A DNA stretch of 64,000 bases from Pelagibaculum spongiae. GTDB lineage: Bacteria; Pseudomonadota; Gammaproteobacteria; Enterobacterales; Pelagibaculaceae. The stretch is taken from positions 124,001 through 188,000 of the forward strand of contig NZ_QDDL01000006.1 of assembly GCF_003097315.1 (NCBI RefSeq). The letters are read 5' to 3'. Below are positions 55,627 through 64,000 of the stretch, piece after piece. The translations under genes were made by a program, and so were the position numbers. Each line of letters begins with the position of its first letter. Position 1 is the first letter of the stretch. The notes below the pieces were generated by a model. It did not search any database, was not told the DNA's origin, and saw only the letters and a program-made list of their open reading frames with translations.

Positions 55627-55691
55627 TATACCCAAACCACTTCAAAATATCGGGCTCAGCTGAACGCACATATTGATGTGACTTGGGTATA
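55627..55691. repeat. TATACCCAA inverted-repeat unit, second locus
   Basis: TATACCCAAACCACTTCA (55627-55644) and TGATGTGACTTGGGTATA (55674-55691) form imperfect inverted ends of a 65-base unit just before the CYTH-CHAD gene. The left end is identical over 18 bases to the one at 15524-15541. The unit fills most of the promoter region between the divergent ygiM-like and CYTH genes. Confidence 0.6.
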
Positions 55692-55717
55692 TATCGCTAA
55701 CTTTTTAGGAGCGCCTG

Positions 55718-57331
55718 ATGACTCGAGAAATAGAATTAAAGTTGGCCCTTGCTGAAGGCCAGGGCATCAAGTTGGTTGAAACTGCTTTGCTAGGCGGTTT
55801 TCGTGAAGGTCGTGCCGATCATGGAACAATCCGCGACAGCTACTTTGATACGGCGGAACAACACTTAATACAAAGAGGTGTTGGGATTCGAATCCGTGAT
55901 CGAGATGACGGGCGAAGAATCCAAAGTGCCAAATCTTCCGGACAAGGATTTAGTGGTTTACACGATCGACAAGAGTGGGAATCACCTGTATCAGAACTAA
56001 GACCGGACCTGTCTTTACTACCCGATTGGCTATTTGAATCGACCCAACAACGCCAACAGATCGACCAACAATTAGCGCCAGTATTTACGATTGAATTTGA
56101 ACGATATACGTGGCAAATCGAATATGCCGATGCCTCGATTGAAGCAGTGCTAGACCAAGGTAATATTCGTTCTGGTGAACTCCATGACACAATTAATGAA
56201 ATCGAGCTTGAGCTGAAATCAGGTGACAGTGAAGCTTTGTTTGATTTAGCTGCGGACCTATCTGAAAAACTGCAGCTTCGATTTGAAAACCAAGACAAAG
56301 CTAGCCGGGGTTATCAATTGACCCAGCAAATCCGCCTTGAACCAGAGCCGTTACAGTTTCCTGCTTTACCAGAGCAAGGCAATTTGGAAGATTTTATTGA
56401 ACTGATTTTTTCTGCGGTGCTGAATAATTGGCAGCACAATGAATTGTGTTGGCAGCGTGCTAGGCGTGCTGATGAGCGAGCGGCAGATCTGCAATTCATT
56501 AAACTAGAGCAAGCGCATTTAGCCCATTGGGATATTGATACAGCAACGCCAGGCCATGAGCAGCGACTGGCGTTATCGTTTATTCAAATGACCCGGGCAC
56601 TCGAAACTTTGATGACTTTATTGCAAGTGATGAAAGAACCTATTGCCGAGCCATTAAGAGTTGAAATCAGCCGGCCATTAGGCAATTTATTACATGCCCT
56701 GCAGCCGCTATCTCGCTTGTTGCAAACCGAAATTCGCATTCAGGGAATGGGCCATCGTACGCCAGTCAGTTTGACGCCCGTTTTGAATTTACTGGAAAGT
56801 CGTAAATTCTCAGTATTACGCCAAGCAATGAGAGCGTTGAGCGATAACAGCCATAACCGTTTTGTACTCAAGCTTGGCAAGTTGTTACACCAGCGTCACT
56901 GGCGCGGTAGGCTGAATCAGATTCAACTTAAACCTTTGCTACAGCCTACTGCCGAATGGGCCAGCCAACAGCTAGATACCCATTGGAGTTTGTTATCCAA
57001 AGAAATGGAGCAGGCCGATGATTGCCATAGCTGGTTGATGCTGGATCATCGCATTCATGAATTATTGTTGCTGTGCCAAACCAGTGGCAGCCTATTAAGT
57101 GATGGCTGTAGTGATTTTATTGCGTCGGTTCAATTGCTGCAGGGGCATATGGATCAGCTACATTATTTGGAAATTATTTTAGCGGGGTATGAAGGATTAG
57201 ATGCTAGTGAAGCACGCGCTGAAATTGGTGACTGGTTGTCTCATCAGCAAGGCGGCACCTTGCACGATTTAGTTACTTTGAAACAAAAGCTTTTCTCACG
57301 TAAACCCTTCTGGCAGCTGCCAATAGCTTAA
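55718..57331 (+). CDS. ygiF: CYTH-CHAD inorganic triphosphatase, YgiF-like
   Basis: A 537-residue protein. The N-terminal CYTH domain begins with the ExExK motif (TREIELKLAL), with YFDTAEQHLIQRGVGIRIRD and EIELELKSGD contributing to the tunnel site that hydrolyses inorganic triphosphate. The C-terminal CHAD domain (about residues 225-530) is alpha-helical and rich in His and Arg, a polyphosphate-binding type. E. coli YgiF has the same order and neighbour (ygiM). The ATG follows TTTAGGAG. Confidence 0.9.
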   Translation: MTREIELKLALAEGQGIKLVETALLGGFREGRADHGTIRDSYFDTAEQHLIQRGVGIRIRDRDDGRRIQSAKSSGQGFSGLHDRQEWESPVSELRPDLSLLPDWLFESTQQRQQIDQQLAPVFTIEFERYTWQIEYADASIEAVLDQGNIRSGELHDTINEIELELKSGDSEALFDLAADLSEKLQLRFENQDKASRGYQLTQQIRLEPEPLQFPALPEQGNLEDFIELIFSAVLNNWQHNELCWQRARRADERAADLQFIKLEQAHLAHWDIDTATPGHEQRLALSFIQMTRALETLMTLLQVMKEPIAEPLRVEISRPLGNLLHALQPLSRLLQTEIRIQGMGHRTPVSLTPVLNLLESRKFSVLRQAMRALSDNSHNRFVLKLGKLLHQRHWRGRLNQIQLKPLLQPTAEWASQQLDTHWSLLSKEMEQADDCHSWLMLDHRIHELLLLCQTSGSLLSDGCSDFIASVQLLQGHMDQLHYLEIILAGYEGLDASEARAEIGDWLSHQQGGTLHDLVTLKQKLFSRKPFWQLPIA

Positions 57332-57587
57332 CAATCTCCGTTTGTCTGCTGCTCATGCCCTTGTGCCAGAGCGGCAGAATTCCTCATATTTACCTTGGTC
57401 AGATATTGATAATCTTTTCTGTTGCGGTTAGCAGGCAGAATTTGCCGAAACTGTTATCTGGCTAACCCTGCAGTATGGTTTCAGCCGACTAAGCTTTATC
57501 ACAAGCGGTGGAGAGACTGCTTGTTTGCATTGGCCAATTTTTTAAAAAGCCGAGCAAACAAATCATCTTTTTTTGAGGAAAAATAAA

Positions 57588-59129
57588 ATGGCGGATCAGC
57601 CTGTAGAGTTTTTATTGCAAGCGATGCAATTCATGGTTGCCCTGTTTATCTTTGTGGTGGGTGCCGGCGTACTTTATGTCGCTGTACTTTACATCATAGA
57701 TAGAACACAAACAGAGCAAACCATTCGTAGAAATTACCCAGTTTTAGGTCGTTTTCGTTATGCTTTTGAGCATATGGGCGAATTCTTCCGCCAGTATTTC
57801 TTTGCTATGGATCGGGAAGAACTGCCATTTAACCGGGCAGACAGATCATGGTGTTATCGGGCAGCCAAAGGAGTCGATAGTACGGTTGCATTTGGTTCAA
57901 CGCGGCCATTAAACCAAACCGGTGAAGTGATCTTTGTTAACTGTCCTTTTCCGACGCTGGCAGAAGATAGTGTTCCGGCCAGTGCAGTTACTATCGGCAC
58001 GCATTGTGAAAAGCCTTATACCACCAGTTCATTGTTTAATATTTCTGGCATGAGCTTTGGCGCAATTTCTAAGCCCGCTGTTTTAGCTCTGAGCCAAGGA
58101 GCAAAAGCTGCTGGTTGCTGGATGAACACAGGTGAAGGTGGTTTGTCTCCGCATCACTTGTCTGGTGGTGCTGACATCGTTTATCAGATAGGTACTGCTA
58201 AATATGGCGTAAGAACTGAAGATGGCGCTTTAAGTGATGAAAAACTGCAGCAAGTTGCCGCTCACGAACAGGTAAAAATGTTCGAAATTAAAATGAGCCA
58301 AGGTGCCAAGCCCGGCAAAGGCGGCATTTTACCAGGCGGTAAAGTGACCGCAGAAATTGCTAAAATTCGTGGTATTAAAGAGGGCACCGACTCAATCAGC
58401 CCTAATGGCCACACCGATATTAGAAATGTGACTGATCTGCTAGACATGATTAATCATGTTCGAAAGGTGACTGGCAAGCCGGTAGGTTTCAAAGCAGTCA
58501 TTGGTGCATGGGGCTATTTGGACACGATGTTTGCTGAAATATTACGTCGCGGGCCAGAGAGCGCACCGGACTTTATTACTATCGATAGTGCCGACGGCGG
58601 CACCGGTGCAGCACCGGCACCCTTAATGGATTACATGGGCATGACCATCAAAGAAAGTTTGCCGCTGGTGGTGGATAAACTGAATGAATATGGTTTGCGT
58701 GATCGAGTAAAAGTAATCACTTCCGGCAAGTTGGTGACGCCAGCAGGTGTTGCTTGGGCACTGAGCATGGGTGCTGACTTTATTACTTCAGCGCGTGGCT
58801 TTATGTTCGCACTGGGTTGCATTCAGGCGTTGCAGTGCAACAAAAACACCTGTCCAACCGGTATCACCACCCACAACAAAAATCTGCAAAAAGGTCTGGA
58901 TCCAACTAACAAAGCGATTCGAGTAGCGGCTTACCAGAAAACTATGACTAAAGAAGTCGGTATTCTTGCTCACTCTTGCGGTGTACCAGAGCCAAGACAG
59001 CTTAAGCGGTTCCATGCACGAGTAGTGATGGAGAAAGGTTTATCTACGCCATTAGATGAATTGCATCCACCGGTGGCAACTAATCATCAGTTGGTGCAAA
59101 AAATCACTCTGGAGCAATCTGGCAAGTAA
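57588..59129 (+). CDS. FMN-binding glutamate synthase family protein
   Basis: A 513-residue protein with the glutamate synthase central/FMN domain but no glutaminase domain. An N-terminal helix (FMVALFIFVVGAGVLYVAVL) anchors it to the membrane. The SGMSFGAISKPAVLALSQG, NTGEGGLSPHH, the GAKPGKGGILPG and SADGGTGAAPAPLMDY segments bind FMN and substrate; ALQCNKNTCPTGITTH carries Cys residues of the cluster region. The true reaction is unknown. ATG at 57588 after TGAGGA is chosen over an upstream TTG. Confidence 0.88.
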   Translation: MADQPVEFLLQAMQFMVALFIFVVGAGVLYVAVLYIIDRTQTEQTIRRNYPVLGRFRYAFEHMGEFFRQYFFAMDREELPFNRADRSWCYRAAKGVDSTVAFGSTRPLNQTGEVIFVNCPFPTLAEDSVPASAVTIGTHCEKPYTTSSLFNISGMSFGAISKPAVLALSQGAKAAGCWMNTGEGGLSPHHLSGGADIVYQIGTAKYGVRTEDGALSDEKLQQVAAHEQVKMFEIKMSQGAKPGKGGILPGGKVTAEIAKIRGIKEGTDSISPNGHTDIRNVTDLLDMINHVRKVTGKPVGFKAVIGAWGYLDTMFAEILRRGPESAPDFITIDSADGGTGAAPAPLMDYMGMTIKESLPLVVDKLNEYGLRDRVKVITSGKLVTPAGVAWALSMGADFITSARGFMFALGCIQALQCNKNTCPTGITTHNKNLQKGLDPTNKAIRVAAYQKTMTKEVGILAHSCGVPEPRQLKRFHARVVMEKGLSTPLDELHPPVATNHQLVQKITLEQSGK

Positions 59130-59150
59130 CGATTGATTGTCAGTTAGAAT

Positions 59151-59192
59151 AAAAAAGGCGGTGTAACTGCATCAGTTACACTGCCTTTTTTG
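59151..59192. terminator. Bidirectional terminator
   Basis: AAAAAAGGC and GTGTAACTG pair with CAGTTACAC and GCCTTTTTT (one mismatch) around a three-base loop. It lies between the glutamate synthase-like gene and the convergent DsbA-type gene. Confidence 0.85.
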
Positions 59193-59208
59193 TAGATTTT
59201 ATTTAGAG

Positions 59209-60528
59209 CTAAAAAGCTTGTTCTTCAACTAATATGCCGGTGCGACTGGCGCGTTGGCTGGCCAACTGACGATTTCTTAGCAAGCGAACAATTTCAAATT
59301 CCAACAGCTGCAAGCGACCTTCACCCTGGGTAGAAAAACTACCAAAGCTAAATGCTGGTGCCCGCCATAAACCTAACTTGGCTAGCGCCTGGCAGCTCTT
59401 GTCTAGCTCTTGTCTAGAGTTGATCGACCCAGCAATATCAATTGCTTCAGGACCTAAACCACCATAGCGGCATAAGTTAAGCAGAGATTTTTTATTGCCA
59501 ACTTTGTCTTTGCTATTAAATAAGTGAGTGCCGGTTGCTACCAAAAATTCTGGAAGGCGGTCCTGCTGACGCGCCAGTTGAGCCAATGCACACAATTGAG
59601 TGGTCAATGAATCACTAATTTCAGGAATTCGAAGAATATTGCTGCCGCGTCTTTGTGTTGCCAGCTTTAAACTGTGCATCAGTTGACGGGCTGCCGGACC
59701 TTTTGGATCAGGCGTCGATTCAATACTCTCGACCAGACGTATATCTAACCGTAAGCCATATTGTTCGGCAATTTGCAGCAATTCTCTAATTACCAAGAAA
59801 CTCCACGGGCTGGAAATATCGTGATAACAAGTGAGTTGCGGCGCATCTGGATCTGGGTAAACGCTTTTTGAAAGTAAAATTTTCTTTTGCAATAACCGGG
59901 CAATATTGATTTCTTTCTGGGGGAACTGCTGGTTTAACTGATTGGCCAGAGACTCAATCTGGTCAACACCCCAATAAGCGTTGTCCTGCCATACCAGGCA
60001 GCTTGCTCGCTTCAAACCTAATTGCTGCAAACGCTTTTCATCGGTGGCCAACCGTTTTTCAACAACCGCGCCATCAATCGAAGGCAGCTGATCTTTTAGA
60101 TCCAATAAGCTGTCTTCATTAGCATGCCAGTAGGCATATGCCAAACGAATTGCAGGGTCTACAAAACGACGGTCGTCAGGTAGCGCAGCTAGCATTGCAA
60201 GCAGATCGCTTTCATGTTTGCTATGAATTTGATTTCTTTGTGCATCTAGCTCACGGCATGCATCGGGAAACTGCAGGCCGTAGCATTGCATCATGTCGCG
60301 GCAATCGCGTACTGAAAAGAAACGAGCAGCCACTTCCGGCAACCCTTTTTCAGCTGGAACACTTTTGCAAATCCTGAACTTAATAGGCAAATCAAACTGA
60401 CGCGCTAGCGGCGGTGCAATCTGTAACAGCAAATAGCTATACGGATCGTCCAGTTTGAAGAAGAACTCTAGGGGCTGTTTTTTCTTAGCTCCCAGTATGT
60501 TGCCTAATCCTTTTAAAAAGCCGGCCAT
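59209..60528 (-). CDS. Tandem DsbA/HCCA-isomerase-like protein
   Basis: A 439-residue protein with two thioredoxin-fold domains of the DsbA/2-hydroxychromene-2-carboxylate isomerase group. The first (about 18-210) starts with FFFKLDDPYSYLLLQIAPPL and the second (about 225-430) with CYHDISSPWSFLVIRELLQI. Both have a Ser where DsbA has its CxxC, as in the kappa-class GST/HCCA group, so disulfide exchange is unlikely. The substrate is unknown. No signal peptide, so it is cytoplasmic. Confidence 0.8.
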   Translation of the reverse strand: MAGFLKGLGNILGAKKKQPLEFFFKLDDPYSYLLLQIAPPLARQFDLPIKFRICKSVPAEKGLPEVAARFFSVRDCRDMMQCYGLQFPDACRELDAQRNQIHSKHESDLLAMLAALPDDRRFVDPAIRLAYAYWHANEDSLLDLKDQLPSIDGAVVEKRLATDEKRLQQLGLKRASCLVWQDNAYWGVDQIESLANQLNQQFPQKEINIARLLQKKILLSKSVYPDPDAPQLTCYHDISSPWSFLVIRELLQIAEQYGLRLDIRLVESIESTPDPKGPAARQLMHSLKLATQRRGSNILRIPEISDSLTTQLCALAQLARQQDRLPEFLVATGTHLFNSKDKVGNKKSLLNLCRYGGLGPEAIDIAGSINSRQELDKSCQALAKLGLWRAPAFSFGSFSTQGEGRLQLLEFEIVRLLRNRQLASQRASRTGILVEEQAF

Positions 60529-60660
60529 AGTAGTTAATCATTCTAACTTCCCAAACTACAATTCTCCGGCAGTGGGGCAAATGCTACAAGAGGGTTGAGT
60601 CACGAACTGGACATTTGGTGGCGTGACTTACGTCAGGTGAAGCAAGGAAACATTCTTTCA

Positions 60661-61494
60661 TTAAATGTCAAGCGACTTAGTAAACGACAAATATCGGCTC
60701 AAAATAACCCCAACCAAAAGCAAGAAAAACGAAGCATGCATCCATAATAAAAATAACGGAACGCTGGCAAATACACCGTAAATCAATTGGTAATTATTGC
60801 CCTGGAGTGCCAGTAGGGATACGCCCCACTGTAGTAATTTCAGCAAGCTGGAAATGATTAAGCCGCTGGCAATCGCATTGCGCCAACCTACTTTGCAGTT
60901 AGGCAGAATGAGATAAACCAAAGTTAATAACAGTCCAATCATTAGCCAAGATAACAAGCCGGTGCCGGGTAATTGAAACCCTACTTTGCTGGTTGCTGAT
61001 TCGACCAACGGTAAGCCTAATGAAGCAAATACCAGCGCACTTCCTGCTAGCAATGGGCCGAGAGTTAATAATGTCCAAAACAGGGTGAACCGAGCCACGA
61101 TTGGCCGCTTAGAGGGTGCATCCCACAGTGCATTGAAGTGTCCCTCCAGTGAATAGACTAAAGCTAGCGCAGTCACTGCTAAAATTGCCATGCCGGGTAA
61201 CGCTAAGTTTTGTGCGTGGTCAGCAAAACTTTTCAGCTTATCTAAAACCTGGCTGGCGCTAGCGGGTAGTAAATGATCTCGCAGATATTGGTCGAGAATC
61301 TGCTCGACACCGGCTAATTGCGGCAAACTACCTAAAATACCAAAGCCAACTGTGATCAAAGGAACCAAAGCAAACATCGCCGTCCAGCTTAATGCCGCAG
61401 CTCGGAGCGTTAGTTGTTTTTCTCCGGCTTCGGTAATAAATGATTTTGCGCCATAAAACAATTTATTGAATGCTTTTTTCACTGCAAATTCCAT
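60661..61494 (-). CDS. YihY/BrkB family inner-membrane protein
   Basis: A 277-residue membrane protein with six predicted helices. The LTLRAAALSWTAMFALVPLI and the GILGSLP segments fit the YihY family (once called ribonuclease BN), whose function is unknown. The loop ALVYSLEGHFNALWDAPSKR is also a family feature. It is a single gene with no partner on the same strand nearby. Confidence 0.88.
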   Translation of the reverse strand: MEFAVKKAFNKLFYGAKSFITEAGEKQLTLRAAALSWTAMFALVPLITVGFGILGSLPQLAGVEQILDQYLRDHLLPASASQVLDKLKSFADHAQNLALPGMAILAVTALALVYSLEGHFNALWDAPSKRPIVARFTLFWTLLTLGPLLAGSALVFASLGLPLVESATSKVGFQLPGTGLLSWLMIGLLLTLVYLILPNCKVGWRNAIASGLIISSLLKLLQWGVSLLALQGNNYQLIYGVFASVPLFLLWMHASFFLLLVGVILSRYLSFTKSLDI

Positions 61495-61860
61495 GGTGAT
61501 GAATGAGGCTACACTTGCTGGTGTTTAAGCTTAATATAATGTCATATTCCGACAAAGCCAGCAGCAATTTATACAAAGCTATTCAATCTTATAAAGCAGC
61601 AATGCTTTGAAAAATAATGAAAATTGATCATGCTGAATGTATTGTATTGTTTTGGATTATTAAAACGCCCGTTTTTTAAATAAATGAGCACTGTTAGAAA
61701 TGAATCGGATGTTAGAAATTCGATACTGTGATTTGGGTAAGGCAGACTGGAACTCTCAAGGGAAAGGAAGATAAATGAGCTGCATTTGACCGCGTAGCAG
61801 TAGATGGCGTCGAAAGTGATCTAGTAATTTTCGAGAGGCTTGTCACTTGCATCGGTAGGA
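61495..61860. other. Intergenic region before the YihY gene
   Basis: A 366-base AT-rich stretch. No gene, repeat or terminator was recognised. Confidence 0.4.
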
Positions 61861-62700
61861 TTAAACTGACTGCAAACTCACCTGATGGAAAAGCTTGCCG
61901 TCCTCTAATCGCATGGCGGTCATCCAGCCGCCCCAGACACAACCGGTGTCTAGCGCATGTAGATTTTTAACGCCGGTCTTGCCTTGTAATGCCGCCCAGT
62001 GACCGAACAAAATTTGCTGGTCTAGGTTCTTTTGACGAGGAATTTCAAACCAGGGAACACAGCCTTTTGGTGGCTGGTCAGTATTGCCTTTGGTTTCAAA
62101 CTCCAGACTGCCATCGAGGTGGCAAAAGCGCATGCGGGTTAAATGATTAATAATGCAGCGATAACGATCGGCACCGATTAAGTCATCACTCCAGCTAGCG
62201 GGTTGGTCGCCGTACATATTTTTAATTAAATCTTGCCAGTAATCACCGCGCAGCATGACTTCTATTTCTTTGGCTCGGCGCAAGGCTTGTTTTACCGACC
62301 AGCTTGCCGGTAAGCCTGCATGGGACATTAAAAAGCGTCGTTCTGGCTGATCTTCTCTTTCAGGGATAACAATTTGCTCGGCCAAAGATTGGAAGCGCAG
62401 CCATTCAATCAGTTCATGGCAATCATCGGCATCGAGAATGGGTTGTAGGGTTTTATGGACTTTTTTCTTACCAGGGAAGCTGGCTAGATATATTAAGTGC
62501 AGGTCATGATTGCCTAAAACGGTGATCGCAGATTCACCGAGATTTTTTATGAAACGCAAGCTATCGAGCGAGCGTGGTCCACGGCAAACCAGATCACCAA
62601 CAAACAGCAAGGTGTCCTTTTTAGGGCGGAAATTAATTTGCTCAAGCAGCGCTTCTAACTCGCTCTGGCAACCCTGAATATCACCTATGGCGTAATGCAC
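61861..62700 (-). CDS. apaH: Bis(5'-nucleosyl)-tetraphosphatase, symmetrical
   Basis: A 279-residue ApaH that splits Ap4A into two ADP. The metallophosphatase motifs are YAIGDIQGCQSELEALL, LLFVGDLVCRGPRSLD, TVLGNHDLHL and MSHAGLPASW. It has also been linked to decapping of Np4-capped RNA. The apaG and rsmA genes precede it on the same strand, the standard gammaproteobacterial order. Confidence 0.96.
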   Translation of the reverse strand: MHYAIGDIQGCQSELEALLEQINFRPKKDTLLFVGDLVCRGPRSLDSLRFIKNLGESAITVLGNHDLHLIYLASFPGKKKVHKTLQPILDADDCHELIEWLRFQSLAEQIVIPEREDQPERRFLMSHAGLPASWSVKQALRRAKEIEVMLRGDYWQDLIKNMYGDQPASWSDDLIGADRYRCIINHLTRMRFCHLDGSLEFETKGNTDQPPKGCVPWFEIPRQKNLDQQILFGHWAALQGKTGVKNLHALDTGCVWGGWMTAMRLEDGKLFHQVSLQSV

Positions 62701-62731
62701 GAAAAATACCTGCTTAAACAGTGAAAATTAA

Positions 62732-63109
62732 TTAATGCAGCTTTCCTGGCATTTGCAGAGAAAATGCCGGAATTTCTGCCTGAAACAATTGTTTTTCAGC
62801 ATCAATCATTTCGTAGCTACCCTGCATGGTGCCTACGGGCGTGTCCAAATGGGTGCCGCTGCTGTATTGAAAACTTTTACCTGGCTCAATCACTGGCTGC
62901 TCACCGACTACGCCTGCACCCTGAACTTCCATGGTTTCGCCATTGCCATCGGTAATGATCCAATGACGATTTAACAGCTGCACTGGCTGTTGACCAAGGT
63001 TACGAATCGTAATCTGGTAGGCAAAAACATACAGCCCGGTTTCAGGCTCAGATTGCTCTTGTAGATAATAAGATAGAACTTCAATGTCTATTTGTGGTGT
63101 TGGGTTCAT
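62732..63109 (-). CDS. apaG: ApaG protein
   Basis: A 125-residue ApaG (Co2+/Mg2+ efflux-associated name; beta-sandwich fold). The QIDIEVLSYYLQEQSEPETG and YAFAYQITIRNLG-like segment (YVFAYQITIRNLGQQPVQLL), HWIITDGNGE and GTMQGSYEMIDAE blocks are typical. The biochemical role is unsettled. It lies between rsmA and apaH. Confidence 0.95.
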   Translation of the reverse strand: MNPTPQIDIEVLSYYLQEQSEPETGLYVFAYQITIRNLGQQPVQLLNRHWIITDGNGETMEVQGAGVVGEQPVIEPGKSFQYSSGTHLDTPVGTMQGSYEMIDAEKQLFQAEIPAFSLQMPGKLH

Positions 63110-63241
63110 AGTTTTCTGTCCTATCTGTCCAGTAAATACCTGAATTGAATTTTGGCAGGTTTAGTAAGCCAGAGGCGCAATCAGACATTTCTTTGTTGTC
63201 TGATTACGCTAAAGAGGCCCATCAAATCTACATGATTCAAC

Positions 63242-64000
63242 CTACGACTGTTCTGCAGCAGGCCGTTCAAATATATAGTTAGCGATATTGACGAAGGTTT
63301 CCACTGACAGCGTTTCGGCACGGGCTGTTGGGTTAATGCCAAGGCTTTCTATTTCTTCTGCGCTGATGATTTTTTTCAGACAATTGCGCAAAGTTTTACG
63401 TCGCATGCCAAATGCGGTAGTTACTACCGTTTGCAGTATTTTTAAATCCTTAGCCGGGAATGGCAGGGTTTCATACGGCGTTAATCGTACAATGGCTGAC
63501 TCGACTTTTGGTGGTGGATTAAATGAACCCGGACCAACTAAAAATAACGGTTCAACTTTACAGAAATAAGCGGTCATTACACTTAAGCGACCGTAATTAT
63601 TTTCTTTTTCATGTGCAGCCATCCGATCGACTACTTCTTTTTGCAGCATAAAGTGCATATCGCGCACCACTTTATGATTTTCTAGTAGATGGAAAATCAG
63701 TGGTGTCGAAATGTTATACGGTAAATTACCGATAACTCGCAGACTATGGTCACCATCGGCTAGCTGTGAAAAATCAAATTTCAAAGCGTCAGATTGGTGA
63801 ACTGTCAGAGTACCCTTGCCATCGCAAATAAATTCTAGTTTTGGAATTAAATCTCGGTCCAGCTCGACGACATGCATCGATTGCGCCAGTGGTAAAACTT
63901 CGCTGGTAATTGCGCCAAGTCCTGGGCCAATTTCTACAATATTTTGGTCAGGTTTTGGATTAATTGAGGCGACAATTTTGCTGATCACATTTTGATCGTG
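63242..64000 (-). CDS. rsmA: 16S rRNA dimethyladenosine transferase RsmA, 5' end outside the window
   Basis: The gene runs off the right edge; the visible part is about 252 residues. HDQNVISKIVASINPKP matches the start region of RsmA (KsgA) after its first dozen residues; the SAM motif IVEIGPGLGAITSEVL, the VIGNLPYNISTPLIFHLL catalytic block and FNPPPKVESAIVRLTP follow. It dimethylates A1518 and A1519 of 16S rRNA and acts as a late ribosome-assembly checkpoint. Confidence 0.96.
   Translation of the reverse strand, partial: HDQNVISKIVASINPKPDQNIVEIGPGLGAITSEVLPLAQSMHVVELDRDLIPKLEFICDGKGTLTVHQSDALKFDFSQLADGDHSLRVIGNLPYNISTPLIFHLLENHKVVRDMHFMLQKEVVDRMAAHEKENNYGRLSVMTAYFCKVEPLFLVGPGSFNPPPKVESAIVRLTPYETLPFPAKDLKILQTVVTTAFGMRRKTLRNCLKKIISAEEIESLGINPTARAETLSVETFVNIANYIFERPAAEQS

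Overview
This window comes from a chromosome of a gammaproteobacterium of moderate-to-low GC. Almost every recognisable housekeeping protein (Rho, UbiD, Ppx, RhlB, CmoM, MnmG, RsmG, ParA/ParB, Cca, ArgA, ApaG/ApaH, RsmA) looks most like the gammaproteobacterial form, and several neighbourhoods are typical of that class: trxA-rho divergent from rhlB, mnmG-rsmG-parA-parB, ygiM/cca next to a CYTH-CHAD protein, and rsmA-apaG-apaH. A type VI secretion cluster, a neutral ceramidase and the mix of efflux and TonB receptors would fit a marine or host-associated lineage (inference). No rRNA, tRNA, CRISPR array or intact insertion sequence was seen.

Layout. 1-2.5 kb: right edge of a type VI secretion locus (end of tssH, then vgrG). 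2.5-3.1 kb: a gene-free stretch holding two paralogous minus-strand units that look like small RNAs with terminators. 3.1-8.4 kb: a secreted metallophosphoesterase, a dGTPase-like HD hydrolase, the pspABC membrane-stress genes and argF. 8.4-12 kb (minus): cmoM, ppx, rhlB. 12.2-18.2 kb (plus): trxA, rho, a DUF3135 protein, a PdhR-like regulator, ubiD and a Fre-type flavin reductase. 18.3-23.8 kb: a three-gene signalling operon (TonB-dependent receptor, YfiR-like periplasmic protein, CHASE8-type hybrid histidine kinase). 23.9-28.3 kb (minus): mnmG-rsmG-parA-parB, the usual origin-flanking block. 28.4-29.1 kb: an unexpected RING-H2 finger protein. 29.2-35 kb: a complete tripartite RND efflux operon. 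35-37.7 kb: ycjX-ycjF. 37.7-39.8 kb: a decayed gene and a zinc-ribbon protein. 39.8-42 kb: rhodanese, psd, zapB. 42.3-50 kb: accessory region with ceramidase, GNAT, lipoprotein, PhoD-like phosphatase, a 49-residue protein, a gamma-glutamylcyclotransferase and an unknown protein preceded by a gene broken by an in-frame TGA. 50.1-64 kb: maeA, cca, argA, ygiM-like, CYTH-CHAD phosphatase, an FMN glutamate-synthase-like protein, a tandem DsbA/HCCA-isomerase protein, a YihY membrane protein, apaH, apaG and the C-terminal part of rsmA.

The points most worth following up are: the RING-H2 protein; the receptor/YfiR/hybrid-kinase operon, whose terminal Hpt-like domain has Gln where the phosphoryl-accepting His should be; the tandem candidate small RNAs after vgrG; the ceramidase with Thr at the expected catalytic Ser; the dispersed TATACCCAA inverted-repeat family; and the TGA-interrupted gene overlapping an orphan protein. 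None of these could be tested by database search here.
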